Shown here: in pieces, positions 8,838 through 16,838 of the stretch
Layout of the letters: each line of letters begins with the position of its first letter
How positions within the stretch are numbered: position 1 is the stretch's first letter
Assembly (NCBI GenBank): GCA_018902755.1
Contig: JAHIQI010000049.1
Span: 1-64,000, forward strand
Length of the DNA: 64,000 nucleotides
Source of the DNA: Pseudomonadota bacterium
GTDB lineage: Bacteria; Desulfobacterota; Desulfarculia; Desulfarculales; Desulfarculaceae
Direction of reading: 5' to 3'
Notes under the pieces: generated by a model
What the model saw: the letters and a program-made list of their open reading frames with translations, nothing else
Told to the model about the DNA's origin: nothing
The model's database searches: none
Made by a program: the position numbers and the translations under genes

Positions 8838-8876
8838 GGGCCCGCCCCCCATACGGGGCGGGCCCTTACTTTTTGC
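8838..8876 (+). terminator. Intrinsic terminator of cysE-cysK
   Basis: A perfect 11-bp GC stem, GGGCCCGCCCC (8838-8848) with GGGGCGGGCCC (8855-8865), six-base loop, followed by TTACTTTTTG. Confidence 0.93.
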
Positions 8877-8971
8877 TCCGTGGCTTCCCGGCCTGTGGGC
8901 ATGGCCCCCAAAACATGCTAAAAGGGATAACCTGGTGTTATGCCGGTGAACCTTTAGGGAGCTGTCAACTT

Positions 8972-9625
8972 ATGCGCGCTTTGTCCATCGCCGGTCTAGG
9001 CCTGGCCCTGCTCACTCTCATGGCCACTCTTTTCGGTTGCGGCGGCGGCCCCAGCGCGGCGGAGTATTACCGCGACGAGTCCACCATGGCCCTGGACACT
9101 TTCCCCAATGCGGCCATGACCTACGGGACCGGGCTCAACCAGTGGAGCTACACCAGCAGCGCCGGAGGCGGCAGCAGCAGCGGCGGCGGTGGCGGCAACA
9201 TCAAGGTGCAACTGCGCATCGACACCGACCGTACCTTCTCCTTTGAGCTCAAGCTAAAGAACGAGACCGGCGGGACCATCACCATCGACTGGGCCAACAC
9301 TTATTACGTGAACACCCAGGGCTACAAGTACCACGTGGCTCACCAGGGCGTGCCTCTCTGGTCGCCGCTGAGCAAGCTCCGGCCCACCCAGGTTGGCCCC
9401 GGCCAGACCATCGAGGACGACCTGCAACCGGCCCGAGATCTCAAGCGCGACGGCCAGTGGCTTCTGGCCCCGCTCACCGACGCCCAGATCGCCCAGGGCG
9501 ACTGGCCCAACCAGCTAACCATCCTGATGCCCATCATCAGCAACGGGGTTAAGACGGTGCACCGCTACACCATGGACATCGACGCCCTGGACCCCATGGA
9601 TGGTTGGGGGCCTTGGCTCTACTAG
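8972..9625 (+). CDS. Putative lipoprotein of unknown function
   Basis: A 217-residue protein with a clear lipoprotein signal: hydrophobic stretch LALLTLMATLFGC with the lipobox cysteine at about residue 23. A Ser/Gly-rich linker (SSAGGGSSSGGGGG) separates the N-terminal part from a beta-rich domain (VQLRIDTDRTFSFELKLKN...). The start ATG 8972 has AGGGA 13 bases upstream; the upstream extension of the frame crosses the cysK terminator and was rejected. I do not recognise a family. The next gene, also a likely lipoprotein, starts 13 bp after its stop, so the two are probably an envelope pair. Confidence 0.75.
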   Translation: MRALSIAGLGLALLTLMATLFGCGGGPSAAEYYRDESTMALDTFPNAAMTYGTGLNQWSYTSSAGGGSSSGGGGGNIKVQLRIDTDRTFSFELKLKNETGGTITIDWANTYYVNTQGYKYHVAHQGVPLWSPLSKLRPTQVGPGQTIEDDLQPARDLKRDGQWLLAPLTDAQIAQGDWPNQLTILMPIISNGVKTVHRYTMDIDALDPMDGWGPWLY

Positions 9626-9638
9626 GATCTTCTTGCCC

Positions 9639-10202
9639 ATGGTCCGCCGCGCTCTGATACGGGGCGCGGCGGCCGGGCTGCTCTTGCTGCTGGCCCTGGC
9701 CGCCGCCTGCGCCAATATGGGCGCGGCCGACCCCGGCCCGGACCCGGCCCGGGTGCGGGTGCTGGTGGACCTCAAACAAGACCGCAGCCTTTTCAACGTT
9801 TTCGACGAAACCACCCCCTACACCAGCTGGGACTGGGGCCTGTACCTGGTCCAGGGCGGGCGCAACGTGCCCCTGCGGCCGGACCCACCCCAGGAGCTCA
9901 AGGTGATCCGCGCTCCCCGCCTGGTGCGCGACACGGTGTTCCTGGCCCCGCCGGGCAAGCACACCCTGCGGCTCATCGTGCAGGGCAGCGTGGGAGTGCG
10001 CGAGGGGCGCATCTACTGGCCCATCACCACGGTGTTGGTCAATCAAACCTTTGATCTGGAACTAAAGCCCGGGGGGAAAGCCACCCTGCGGCCCACCGAA
10101 GTGCACAGCAACGATCGGGGAAACCTGATCGATCCTTACAGCGTGCCAGCGAAAAACAGCGCTAAGCCCCTTTGCTGGAGCCTGTTCGGTCCATCGGCAT
10201 GA
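9639..10202 (+). CDS. Putative lipoprotein or periplasmic protein of unknown function
   Basis: A 187-residue protein starting MVRRALIRGAAAGLLLLL with a basic n-region and a possible lipobox (LAAAC). The rest is beta-rich (VRVLVDLKQDRSLFNVFDE, GKHTLRLIVQGSVGV) with no motif that I recognise. An upstream in-frame start at 9600 would overlap the previous gene by 26 bp and put extra residues before the signal peptide, so 9639 is preferred. It follows the lipoprotein at 8972 in the same orientation. The C-terminal residues (NSAKPLCWSLFGPSA) are near a fragment of the intergenic repeat and could have been altered by it. Confidence 0.7.
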   Translation: MVRRALIRGAAAGLLLLLALAAACANMGAADPGPDPARVRVLVDLKQDRSLFNVFDETTPYTSWDWGLYLVQGGRNVPLRPDPPQELKVIRAPRLVRDTVFLAPPGKHTLRLIVQGSVGVREGRIYWPITTVLVNQTFDLELKPGGKATLRPTEVHSNDRGNLIDPYSVPAKNSAKPLCWSLFGPSA

Positions 10203-10215
10203 TGCGCAAATCACA

Positions 10216-10251
10216 CCGGCAACGCAGTATGCCGGCGTCTGGCGAAGCCGG
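10216..10251 (-). repeat. Fragment (first third) of the dispersed palindromic repeat
   Basis: On the minus strand it reads CCGGCTTCGCCAGACG followed by CCGGCATACTGCGTTGCCGG, nearly identical to the 5' third of the copies at 16573, 31070 and 44909. It starts 3 bases after the stop codon of the TolC gene on the same strand. The rest of the element is missing. Confidence 0.8.
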
Positions 10252-10254
10252 TAA

Positions 10255-11571
10255 TTAGCGCGAGGCCACCCGGCTGTTGGCAAGCGGCCGACCTATGGCC
10301 CGCTCCAGGGCGGCGAAGGCCTGCAGGTAGTTGTAGCGGGCCCGGACCACCGCGCTGCGGGCGTCGAACAGGCTCACCTGGGCGTCGGTGAACTCGATGG
10401 CGTTGCCCACCCCCGCGTCGTAGCGCCCCTGGGCCAGGCGGAAGTTCTCCTCCGCGTTTATGCGCGCCGTCTCGGCCACCTCGATGCGCTCGGCCGATTC
10501 CCTGAGCACCAGCCAGGCCTGCTCCACCTCCTGGGAGATGGCCAGCTCCAGCTCCTTGAACTGGGCCTGGCGCTGGCGCACCTGGGCCTGGTACTCGCTC
10601 ACCTGGCCCTTGGTGAGGAAGCCGGAGAACAAGGGCCAGGTCAGGGACACCCCGGCGCTCCAGCCCTTGTCCAGGGGGAAGTCGGCGTTGGCCAGCTCAT
10701 AGTCCGCCCCGGCGTCGAAGCTGGGCCAGAAGCCGCCCTTGGCCGAGGTGAGGCGTCCCTCGGCGGCCTGGATGCCCGCCTGCAGGCTGGCCGCCTCGGG
10801 CCGCTGCTTCAGGGCCTCGGCCACCAGGGGCTCCAGCTTGGTCGGCAGGGGAGGGCTCACCGTTATGTCGGCCAGGGTGTAGTCGCCGGGATAAGGCCGC
10901 TTGCCCATCACCTTTTCCAGGGCCACCCGCGCCCGGCGGCGGTTGTATTGGGCGGTGATCAGGGCCAGGCGGGCGTTGGCCAAATCCACCTGGGCCCTGG
11001 TCACGTCGATCTTGGGCCTCAGGCCGGTGTTGTAATAGCCCTTGGCCTGCTCCACGTGCTTGGCCTGGGAGGCCAGGGTCTTTTGGGCCACGTCGACCAG
11101 GTGCTGGTTCTTGAGCACCTCGAAGTACTGGGCCTTGACCTCCAGGACCACCTTTTCCCGCTGGGTGACCAGATCGTGGCGGGTGGCGCTGAGCTCCTGC
11201 TTGCTGGCCTCCACTTTGCCCCCGGTCTGGCCGAAGTCGTAGATCTTCTGGGTCACGGCCAGGTCGGTCTCGTAATAGTTGTAAAGGTTGCTGCTGGAGC
11301 CTTCCAGGGCGGCGATGCGCGAGGATTCGCTGTAGTTGCGGCTGTAGCCCGCCGAGCCGGTGAGCTGTGGCCACCAGCGGGAGCTGGTCTGGGTCAGGCG
11401 ACCTTCGGCCTGGGCCACCCCCTGGCGGGAGGCCTCCAGGGTGGGGTTCTCCTTAAGGGCCAGGGACACCGCCCCGCTGAGGGTCAGCTCCCGCTCCGCC
11501 CCTGCCGCAGGAAAAGCCGCCAAGGCCATCAGGCCCGCCAGCAATATCGCCCAGCACCGCACCCCAATCAT
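10255..11571 (-). CDS. TolC family outer membrane efflux protein
   Basis: A 438-residue protein with a signal peptide (cleavage after PAAGA) and the two repeated helical halves of the OEP family (PF02321): long coiled-coil segments around residues 30-225 and 240-435. Typical sequences are LALKENPTLEASRQGVAQAEGRL near the start and RYDAGVGNAIEFTDAQVSLF near the end. Such proteins form the trimeric outer-membrane duct of RND, ABC or MFS pumps or type I secretion. No inner-membrane pump or adaptor gene is adjacent, so the partner is encoded elsewhere. A GGGAGG ribosome site supports the start. Confidence 0.93.
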   Translation of the reverse strand: MIGVRCWAILLAGLMALAAFPAAGAERELTLSGAVSLALKENPTLEASRQGVAQAEGRLTQTSSRWWPQLTGSAGYSRNYSESSRIAALEGSSSNLYNYYETDLAVTQKIYDFGQTGGKVEASKQELSATRHDLVTQREKVVLEVKAQYFEVLKNQHLVDVAQKTLASQAKHVEQAKGYYNTGLRPKIDVTRAQVDLANARLALITAQYNRRRARVALEKVMGKRPYPGDYTLADITVSPPLPTKLEPLVAEALKQRPEAASLQAGIQAAEGRLTSAKGGFWPSFDAGADYELANADFPLDKGWSAGVSLTWPLFSGFLTKGQVSEYQAQVRQRQAQFKELELAISQEVEQAWLVLRESAERIEVAETARINAEENFRLAQGRYDAGVGNAIEFTDAQVSLFDARSAVVRARYNYLQAFAALERAIGRPLANSRVASR

Positions 11572-11642
11572 CAGCCGACCTCCCGGCCCGAAGCGGACCG
11601 CTCTTGTGTTGGGCTAAAGCTTAGTTGTACGGAGGAATAAGG

Positions 11643-13190
11643 TCAATGGGGCGCGGGCAAATGACAGGCCATGGGATCGCTGGGGTCGAAGGGCTGGGCC
11701 GGGCCGCCGGGCGGGGCCCCCGCCGTCCGGGCCAGGCCGGGCAGCATACCCTGGAACACCCAGTGGTGCAGGGGCCACACCCCGTACCAATAGGCCAGGC
11801 CTGCGATACCATTGGGTAAAAAGCTGGCCACCATGCGCGCCTCGCAGGCCGCCTCCCCCTGGGGGGTCAGGGTGATCTCCAGGGTCGCCTGTCCCGGCAG
11901 CTTCATCTGGGCCAGGAGGAGTAGCCGCCGGGGAGGCTCCACGGCCAGCACCCGCCAGAAATCCAGGGCCTCGCCCGCCCTGATCTCCCCGGCGCTGCGC
12001 CGTCCCCGGCCCAGGCCCACCCCGCCCATCAGCTTGTCCAGGACCCCGCGCACCCTCCACAGCCAGGTTTGGTAGTACCAGCCCCGGCGGCCCCCCACCC
12101 CGGCCAGATGGGGCCACACCGTTTCCACCGGCAGGGGCATGCCCAGGCGGTAGCCCGCCCTGAGCACCGTGCCCCCGGCATAGGGGGCGTCGCCGCAGGT
12201 GACCCACTCGGGTGGGCTCAGCTCGCCCGCGTCCATCCAGCAGCTCTCCACCTGGTCCTGGGCCAGGCGCTCCAGGGCGGTGCGGATGGCCTGGCGGCAG
12301 GTGACCAGCTCCTGGGGGATGATCTCGCGGATGCGGTTGTCGCCACAGATCACCGTGTTGCGCAGGCCCTCGGCCAGGGGGCGGCCCAGGCTGGCGGGCA
12401 CCGGGGTGACCAGGTGAATCCAATAGCTGCTCAGGCGGGGGCTGAACACCGGCACCGGGATGATGATGCGCGGGGGCAGGCCCGCCTCCTGGGCGAATAT
12501 CTGGAACAGCTCGGCGTAGGTGTGGATGTCCGGGCCGCCGATGTCGTAGGTCTGTCCCGCCACCTCGTCGTGCTCCAAACAGCCCAAGAGATAGCCCAGT
12601 ACGTTACTGATGGCGATGGGCTGGCAGCGGCTGTGCACCCAGCGGGGGGTGATCATCACCGGCAGGCGCTCGCCCAGGTAGCGCAGCAGCTCGAAGGAGG
12701 CGCTACCCGCCCCCAGGATCATGGCCGCCCGGAGCCAGGTGCAGGGCGCATCGCCGCTTTGCAGGATGTGCCCCACCTCGGCCCGAGAGCGCAGATGGTG
12801 GCTGATGTTGGGGTCGTCGGGCACCAGGCCGCCCAGGTAGATGAGCCGCTCCACCCCGGCGGCGGCCGCGGCCAGGGACATGTTCATGGCCGCCTGGCGG
12901 TCGGCGGCGGCGAAGTCCTTGGTGCCGGGGTTCATGGAGTGCACCAGATAAAAGGCGGCCCAGCAGCCCTTCATGCCCTTGGCCAGGGACAGGGAATCCT
13001 TTACGTCGCCCGGCACCAGCTCGCAGTTTGGATGGGAAGCCCAGGGGCGGCAGGCGAGCTTGTCCAGGGAGCGGCCCATGGCCCGCACCCGGTGGCCGGC
13101 GGCCAACAGGCGGGGCACCAGGCGGCCGCCAACGTAGCCGGTGGCGCCCAAAACCAGGACCGGTTCGGCGCGTCTGGCTTGGTGGTTCAT
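11643..13190 (-). CDS. SDR-family NAD(P)-binding protein with C-terminal DUF2867 domain
   Basis: A 515-residue two-domain protein. Residues about 10-300 form an atypical short-chain dehydrogenase (NmrA-like): Rossmann motif VLVLGATGYVGGRL and AAFYLVHSM. The C-terminal 150 residues fit DUF2867 (GWYYQTWLWRVRGVLDKLMGG, LAYWYGVWPLHHWVF). This fusion is widespread in bacteria; the substrate is unknown. The ATG at 13190 has a strong GGAGGAG site; the frame continues upstream but only over the rbr terminator. It is separated from rbr by a terminator and is probably transcribed alone. Confidence 0.88.
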   Translation of the reverse strand: MNHQARRAEPVLVLGATGYVGGRLVPRLLAAGHRVRAMGRSLDKLACRPWASHPNCELVPGDVKDSLSLAKGMKGCWAAFYLVHSMNPGTKDFAAADRQAAMNMSLAAAAAGVERLIYLGGLVPDDPNISHHLRSRAEVGHILQSGDAPCTWLRAAMILGAGSASFELLRYLGERLPVMITPRWVHSRCQPIAISNVLGYLLGCLEHDEVAGQTYDIGGPDIHTYAELFQIFAQEAGLPPRIIIPVPVFSPRLSSYWIHLVTPVPASLGRPLAEGLRNTVICGDNRIREIIPQELVTCRQAIRTALERLAQDQVESCWMDAGELSPPEWVTCGDAPYAGGTVLRAGYRLGMPLPVETVWPHLAGVGGRRGWYYQTWLWRVRGVLDKLMGGVGLGRGRRSAGEIRAGEALDFWRVLAVEPPRRLLLLAQMKLPGQATLEITLTPQGEAACEARMVASFLPNGIAGLAYWYGVWPLHHWVFQGMLPGLARTAGAPPGGPAQPFDPSDPMACHLPAPH

Positions 13191-13231
13191 GCTCTCCTCC
13201 CGGTGACTCCATTGCAGCACAGGCGGCCATG

Positions 13232-13262
13232 CAAAAGCAACGGGGCCGCCGAAGCGGCCCCG
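13232..13262 (-). terminator. Intrinsic terminator of rbr
   Basis: CGGGGCCGC (13241-13249) and GCGGCCCCG (13254-13262) form a perfect 9-bp stem with a CGAA loop (TTCG on the minus strand). On the minus strand it is followed by TTGCTTTTGC. Confidence 0.8.
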
Positions 13263-13285
13263 CCGGGCTCGGGCAGGGGTGGCCC

Positions 13286-13783
13286 TTAGTCCACTTTCAT
13301 GAAGCGGCTGCCCTTGGCGCCACACACCGGGCAGCGCTCGGGAGCCTCGCCCTCGGCGGTGTAGCCGCACACCGGGCAGACGTAGTAGGCGTAGTCGCCC
13401 GCGCTGCCGCCCAGGTTGTCCAGCAGCTTCTTGTAGAGGTTGGCGTGGATCTTCTCCACCGCGTTGGCCCACTCGAAGGAGCGCAGGGCTTCCTTGGCCT
13501 CTTCGGCCTTGGCCGCCGCGATCATCTCCGGGTACATGTGCTCGAACTCGTGGGTCTCGCCCGTGATGGCCTCTTCCAGGTTGTCGGCGGTGGAGCCGAT
13601 GCCTTTGAGGGCCCGCAGGTGGTTATGGGCGTGCACCGTCTCGGCCTCGGCCGCGGCCCGGAACAGACGAGCCACCTGGGGGTAGCCTTCCTCGTCGGCT
13701 TTCTTGGCGAAAGCCAGGTATTTGCGGTTGGCCTGGGACTCGCCGGCAAAAGCTTCTTTCAGGAATCCTTCGGTTTTGGACAT
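13286..13783 (-). CDS. rbr: Rubrerythrin
   Basis: A 165-residue rubrerythrin, the NADH-linked peroxidase of anaerobes. The N-terminal ferritin-like four-helix domain carries the di-iron ligands (EAFAGESQANRKYL, AEAETVHAHNHL, ETHEFEHMYPEM, WANAVEKIHANLY). The C-terminal rubredoxin-like domain has two CPVCG knuckles (residues about 135-155) for one Fe(Cys)4. It diverges from the thiol peroxidase gene at 14009, giving a small oxidative-stress locus. A consensus sigma-70 promoter (13841-13869) overlaps a Fur/PerR-like box (13823-13841), so peroxide- or iron-responsive repression is likely. Confidence 0.96.
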   Translation of the reverse strand: MSKTEGFLKEAFAGESQANRKYLAFAKKADEEGYPQVARLFRAAAEAETVHAHNHLRALKGIGSTADNLEEAITGETHEFEHMYPEMIAAAKAEEAKEALRSFEWANAVEKIHANLYKKLLDNLGGSAGDYAYYVCPVCGYTAEGEAPERCPVCGAKGSRFMKVD

Positions 13784-13822
13784 GGTATTTACCCCTCTCT
13801 GAGTAGTTGGCAGTTGCTTATC

Positions 13823-13841
13823 GATAATGATTACTATTAAT
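13823..13841. promoter_or_regulatory. Fur/PerR-like box at the rbr promoter
   Basis: GATAATGATTACTATTAAT matches 14 of 19 positions of the Fur consensus, with the first nine identical. It lies directly downstream of the predicted -10 element, over the expected transcription start of rbr, a repressor position. Fur and PerR boxes are too alike to tell apart here; rbr as target favours PerR. Confidence 0.6.
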
Positions 13842-13869
13842 ATATAAAGAATGAAGCCGCTGATGTCAA
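13841..13869 (-). promoter_or_regulatory. Sigma-70 promoter of rbr
   Basis: On the minus strand TTGACA (13864-13869), 17-base spacer, TATATA (13841-13846), about 60 bases before the rbr start codon. Confidence 0.8.
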
Positions 13870-14008
13870 GGCGTCACCCGTAAAAAACAGTCTGAGGCAT
13901 GGCCCGAAATGTGACAAGCCCTGCCCAACGCTTTTACAATGTAACTAGCCCTAAGATAACCATGGCGCTGAGCGGCCGTCTGGGCCCGCCCGCCGATAAG
14001 GAGAAGAA

Positions 14009-14521
14009 ATGAGTGACGACAAGCAAGTAACCATGCATGGCAACCCCCTGAACCTGTTGGGCCAGGCGGTGGCCGTGGGTCAGGCGGCCCCGGACGCCGA
14101 GCTTTTGGCCAATGACCTTTCCCCCAAGAAGATCAGCGACTACAAGGGAAAGGTAGTGATCCTCTCGGTGGTGCCCTCCTTGGACACCCCCACTTGCGAC
14201 CTGCAGACCCGGCGCTTCAACAGCGAGGCGGCGGGCCTGGGCGGCGACGTGGTGATCCTCACCATCAGCATGGACCTGCCTTTCGCCCAGAAACGCTGGT
14301 GCGGCGCGGCCGGGGCCGACGCGGTGGTCACCCTGTCCGACCACCGCGAGGCGGCCTTCGGCATGGCCTACGGCCTCTTGATCAAAGAGCTGCGCCTGCT
14401 GGCCAGGGCTGTTTTGGTATTGGACCGCCAGGGCAAGATCGCCTATATCCAGCGGGTCAAGGAACTGAGCGAGGAGCCCAATTACGACGAGGTGCTGGCC
14501 GCGGTGAAAAAGGTGGTCTAG
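14009..14521 (+). CDS. tpx: Thiol peroxidase (Tpx)
   Basis: A 170-residue atypical two-cysteine peroxiredoxin that reduces hydroperoxides with thioredoxin. It begins with the typical Tpx N-terminus (MHGNPLNLLGQAVAVGQAAP). The peroxidatic cysteine is Cys63 in PSLDTPTCDLQTRRFN and the resolving cysteine Cys98 in KRWCGAAGAD, the spacing seen in E. coli Tpx. AAGGAGAAGAA is an excellent ribosome site. It diverges from rbr, sharing a 225-bp intergenic region, and converges on the SpoIIAA-like gene across a bidirectional terminator. Confidence 0.95.
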   Translation: MSDDKQVTMHGNPLNLLGQAVAVGQAAPDAELLANDLSPKKISDYKGKVVILSVVPSLDTPTCDLQTRRFNSEAAGLGGDVVILTISMDLPFAQKRWCGAAGADAVVTLSDHREAAFGMAYGLLIKELRLLARAVLVLDRQGKIAYIQRVKELSEEPNYDEVLAAVKKVV

Positions 14522-14540
14522 CCGCCAAAGGTGGGCATAA

Positions 14541-14571
14541 AAAAGGGGCCGGCGGGTTGCCGGCCCCTTTG
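14541..14571. terminator. Bidirectional intrinsic terminator between tpx and the SpoIIAA-like gene
   Basis: AAAGGGGCCGGC (14542-14553) pairs with GCCGGCCCCTTT (14559-14570), 12 bp and a 5-base loop. T and A tracts flank both sides, serving both convergent genes. Confidence 0.9.
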
Positions 14572-14587
14572 TATCGCTTCAGGCCTT

Positions 14588-14950
14588 TCAGGCGGTCACC
14601 CACTCCCAGGCCTGGTCCTCCTGCTCCGGCGAAAAGTTCTTCACCTCGCCGGACATGAGGTGCTGGCTCACGTCCATGGACCACTTGACCCACTTGGGCG
14701 CGCCCACCAGGGCCAGCTTGGCGAAGTCCTTGCGGTGCTTGAAGCCGAAGGCCGCGTCGTCCCAGGCGCCCTTGGCCTCCCAGCCCCGGAACTCCGGGCC
14801 CATGACCAGCATGAAGCGGGCCTTGCCCTGCTTGGCTATCATCTCCCTGAGCCGGGGGATGAGCACCTGCTGATAGTCGGTGTCGGTGAGCTTTCCCCTG
14901 GCCTGGACGGCCACGGCGGCCTCGGTGCTTTGCGGCATCAGTTCCAACAT
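14588..14950 (-). CDS. SpoIIAA-like (STAS-fold) protein
   Basis: A 120-residue protein of the SpoIIAA-like family (PF11964): GKLTDTDYQQVLIPRLREM near the start, then ARFMLVMGPEFRGW, and the aromatic/basic ALVGAPKWVKWSMDVSQHL. The family has an STAS-like fold but usually no kinase partner, and its role is unknown. It stands alone between tpx and tetR. A GGGAGG-like site lies upstream of the ATG. Assignment is by pattern. Confidence 0.8.
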   Translation of the reverse strand: MLELMPQSTEAAVAVQARGKLTDTDYQQVLIPRLREMIAKQGKARFMLVMGPEFRGWEAKGAWDDAAFGFKHRKDFAKLALVGAPKWVKWSMDVSQHLMSGEVKNFSPEQEDQAWEWVTA

Positions 14951-15071
14951 CCGGCATCCCTCCCCGTTAAAAGGCTCCAGCCTCGCGCCGGCGGCGTCGG
15001 GTTGCTTATGCGGGATGCGGCCTCGCGGCGCTAATCACTAATTTTAATGTAGCTCATCCGAACCATAATGC

Positions 15072-15701
15072 TCAACGGGCCAGTCCCCGTCCCAGGGCCC
15101 GGCCCAGGCGGTCCAGCAACTCCAGGGGGATGTCCGCCCCCAGGCCCAGGGGGCCGCCCAGCCAGAAAAAGCCGCCCGCCGTGGCCACCAAGGCCAGGGC
15201 CAACTCCCTGGCCCGCTTGCGGGGCCAGCCCAGTTGCTCCCCGGCCGGGGCGATCATGGCAGCCACCATGTCCAGGTGCGCCCCCAGGCGCTGGGTGGCG
15301 GCCTGGTGGGCCGGGCCGCCCGTGTCCAGGGCCAGGGCCTGGTTGATCAGGGCGGCGGCCTCGGGCCGCAATTGGAAAAAGCGCAGGTGCACCGCGGACA
15401 CGTCCGCCACCAGGGTCTCGGCGTCGGTGGGGGCCAGGCCCAGGGGGCGCACCCGCCGGGCCAGGTCGGTGAGCACCTGGTCCAGGAGATCGGACACGAA
15501 GGCGTCCTTGGTCGGCCAGTGGGTGAAAAAGGTGCCCTTGCCCACCCCGGCGGCGGCGGTGATGTCCGCCACCTTGGCCGCGGCCAGGCCCTGGCGGGCG
15601 ATGAGCTTGAGCCCCTCCTCGCTGAGGCGGCGGGCGGCCAGGCGGCGGCGCTGCTGGCGGGGGCCGGTGGGGGCGGGCTCGGTAGGGGTTGGTCTTTCCA
15701 T
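15072..15701 (-). CDS. TetR family transcriptional regulator
   Basis: A 209-residue one-component repressor. The N-terminal helix-turn-helix is clear at residues about 37-70 (AKVADITAAAGVGKGTFFTHW then PTKDAFVSDLL). The C-terminal part is helical and variable, as expected of the ligand domain. A perfect 16-bp palindrome ends 14 bases before the start codon, consistent with autorepression. The divergent neighbour is the DUF6125-like gene at 15820, which may be its target. Ligand unknown. Confidence 0.9.
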   Translation of the reverse strand: MERPTPTEPAPTGPRQQRRRLAARRLSEEGLKLIARQGLAAAKVADITAAAGVGKGTFFTHWPTKDAFVSDLLDQVLTDLARRVRPLGLAPTDAETLVADVSAVHLRFFQLRPEAAALINQALALDTGGPAHQAATQRLGAHLDMVAAMIAPAGEQLGWPRKRARELALALVATAGGFFWLGGPLGLGADIPLELLDRLGRALGRGLAR

Positions 15702-15714
15702 GGGGGATTTTCTC

Positions 15715-15730
15715 TTGACCCAAGGGTCAA
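15715..15730. promoter_or_regulatory. Operator palindrome between tetR and the DUF6125-like gene
   Basis: TTGACCC-AA-GGGTCAA, two perfect 7-bp arms. On the minus strand it lies directly after a TTGACA (15731-15736) that could be the -35 element of tetR, so the bound repressor would cover the promoter. The -10 element is poor (AGAAAA). It also lies 90 bp upstream of the divergent gene. Confidence 0.65.
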
Positions 15731-15819
15731 TGTCAACCGGGGCGGAGTCGCTTAACAGGCGGGGCGGCTTGGGTTATGATTACTGGCCCAACAAAGCTAA
15801 ACCTGACCTGGAGAAGCGA

Positions 15820-16566
15820 ATGTCCTCGCAGAGCACCCAACTGGACAACCTGGATCAGGACCAACTGGTCCAATTCGTCTTGGAGACCTTTCACCGCAAC
15901 CTGATCCACTACGGCCTTTGGTTCCGCGAAGTGGAGCACCAAAACGGCATGGAGAACGTACTGGAGGCAGACTACGAAGTTTTCGACTCTTGCCTGGCCT
16001 TTCAGATGGGCCGCCTGGGCAAGATCTTGGACTTCGAGGTGGACAAAAAGGGCGTGCCGCTCAAGCTGAAGAACATGAGCCGCGACGAACTCGTGGAGTT
16101 GGCCAAGGGCTCGGCCTCCAACTGGCTGGTCACCGACGGGGTGTGGTTCCAGGCGGTGGAGCAGGCTCACGGCATGGAAGCGGCCAAGCGGGCCAACGAC
16201 CTGTGCTGGAGCCGCCTGAGCCCCCACGAGGCCTATTACATCAAGAAATTGCTGGGCCTGGGCGAGATGCCCGGCCTGGACGGGCTAAAGGCCGCCCTGG
16301 GCCTGCGCAACTACTCCCTGGTCAACGTGCAGTCCATCCACGACGTGGACGAGCACAGCTTCATCTTCCAGATGAACGACTGCCGGGTGCAGAGCGCCCG
16401 CAAGCGCCGGGGCCTGCCCGACTACCCCTGCCACTCGGTGGGCATGGTGGAATACCCCGCCTTTGCCCGCAGCATAGACAAGCGCATCACCACCGAGTGC
16501 GTGGGCTGCCCGCCGGATCATCCCGAGGAATGGTACTGCGCCTGGCGCTTCACCTTAGTGGAGTAG
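15820..16566 (+). CDS. DUF6125-like cytosolic protein with C-terminal cysteine cluster
   Basis: A 248-residue protein without signal peptide or helices in the membrane. It has two similar halves near the N-terminus (FHRNLIHYGLWFREVEHQNG and ASNWLVTDGVWFQAVEQAHG), suggesting an internal repeat. The C-terminus holds a conserved-looking cluster, CRVQSARKRRG and ECVGCPPDHPEEWYCAWRF. This matches my memory of DUF6125 proteins, common in Desulfobacterota; function unknown. The ATG at 15820 has GGAGAAG in front; the long upstream frame is antisense to tetR and was rejected. It could be controlled by the TetR operator upstream. A copy of the palindromic repeat begins 6 bases after its stop. Confidence 0.8.
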   Translation: MSSQSTQLDNLDQDQLVQFVLETFHRNLIHYGLWFREVEHQNGMENVLEADYEVFDSCLAFQMGRLGKILDFEVDKKGVPLKLKNMSRDELVELAKGSASNWLVTDGVWFQAVEQAHGMEAAKRANDLCWSRLSPHEAYYIKKLLGLGEMPGLDGLKAALGLRNYSLVNVQSIHDVDEHSFIFQMNDCRVQSARKRRGLPDYPCHSVGMVEYPAFARSIDKRITTECVGCPPDHPEEWYCAWRFTLVE

Positions 16567-16572
16567 GTGATG

Positions 16573-16693
16573 GCGGCTTCGCCAGACGACGACATACTGT
16601 GTTGCCGGCATCGCTCCAGCCTCGACGTAGCTTTTGCTACGCCTCCGGCTGTCGCTCGCCGGTCGCCTTGTCTGTCGCCGCCTGGCTGTGCCG
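16573..16693 (+). repeat. Dispersed palindromic repeat, copy A (121 bp)
   Basis: It starts CGGCTTCGCCAG and ends CCTGGCTGTGCCG. The outer arms pair (GCGGC/GCCGC then GCCAG/CTGGC). The central hairpin is CGTAGC-TTTT-GCTACG. It starts 6 bases after the stop of the DUF6125-like gene, in the same orientation. Apparent open frames across it (for example 16567-16842) are repeat-derived and not genes. Confidence 0.85.
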
Positions 16694-16771
16694 CGCTCGG
16701 CTTGGGCCATCGGCAGCTGGCGAAGGCGTTTTCCTTACCTGCTTTTTTGATGCCCGTATCAAGTGAAGCCA

Positions 16772-16797
16772 CCGGTCTGGTGAAAAATCCAGACCGG
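16772..16797. terminator. Hairpin between the repeat copy and the oxidoreductase
   Basis: CCGGTCTGG (16772-16780) and CCAGACCGG (16789-16797), a perfect 9-bp stem, 8-base loop. It lies 42 bp beyond the stop of the minus-strand oxidoreductase and after the plus-strand repeat. No T tract directly follows on either strand, so termination is only plausible. Confidence 0.45.
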
Positions 16798-16838
16798 GGG
16801 CTTGATTTTCGCGTTCTCTTTGCTGGTGCAGTTGACGG

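Noticed and set aside
15130..15819. N-terminal extension of the DUF6125-like protein
   Set aside because: Antisense to tetR and crosses its operator; ATG 15820 has a good ribosome site.
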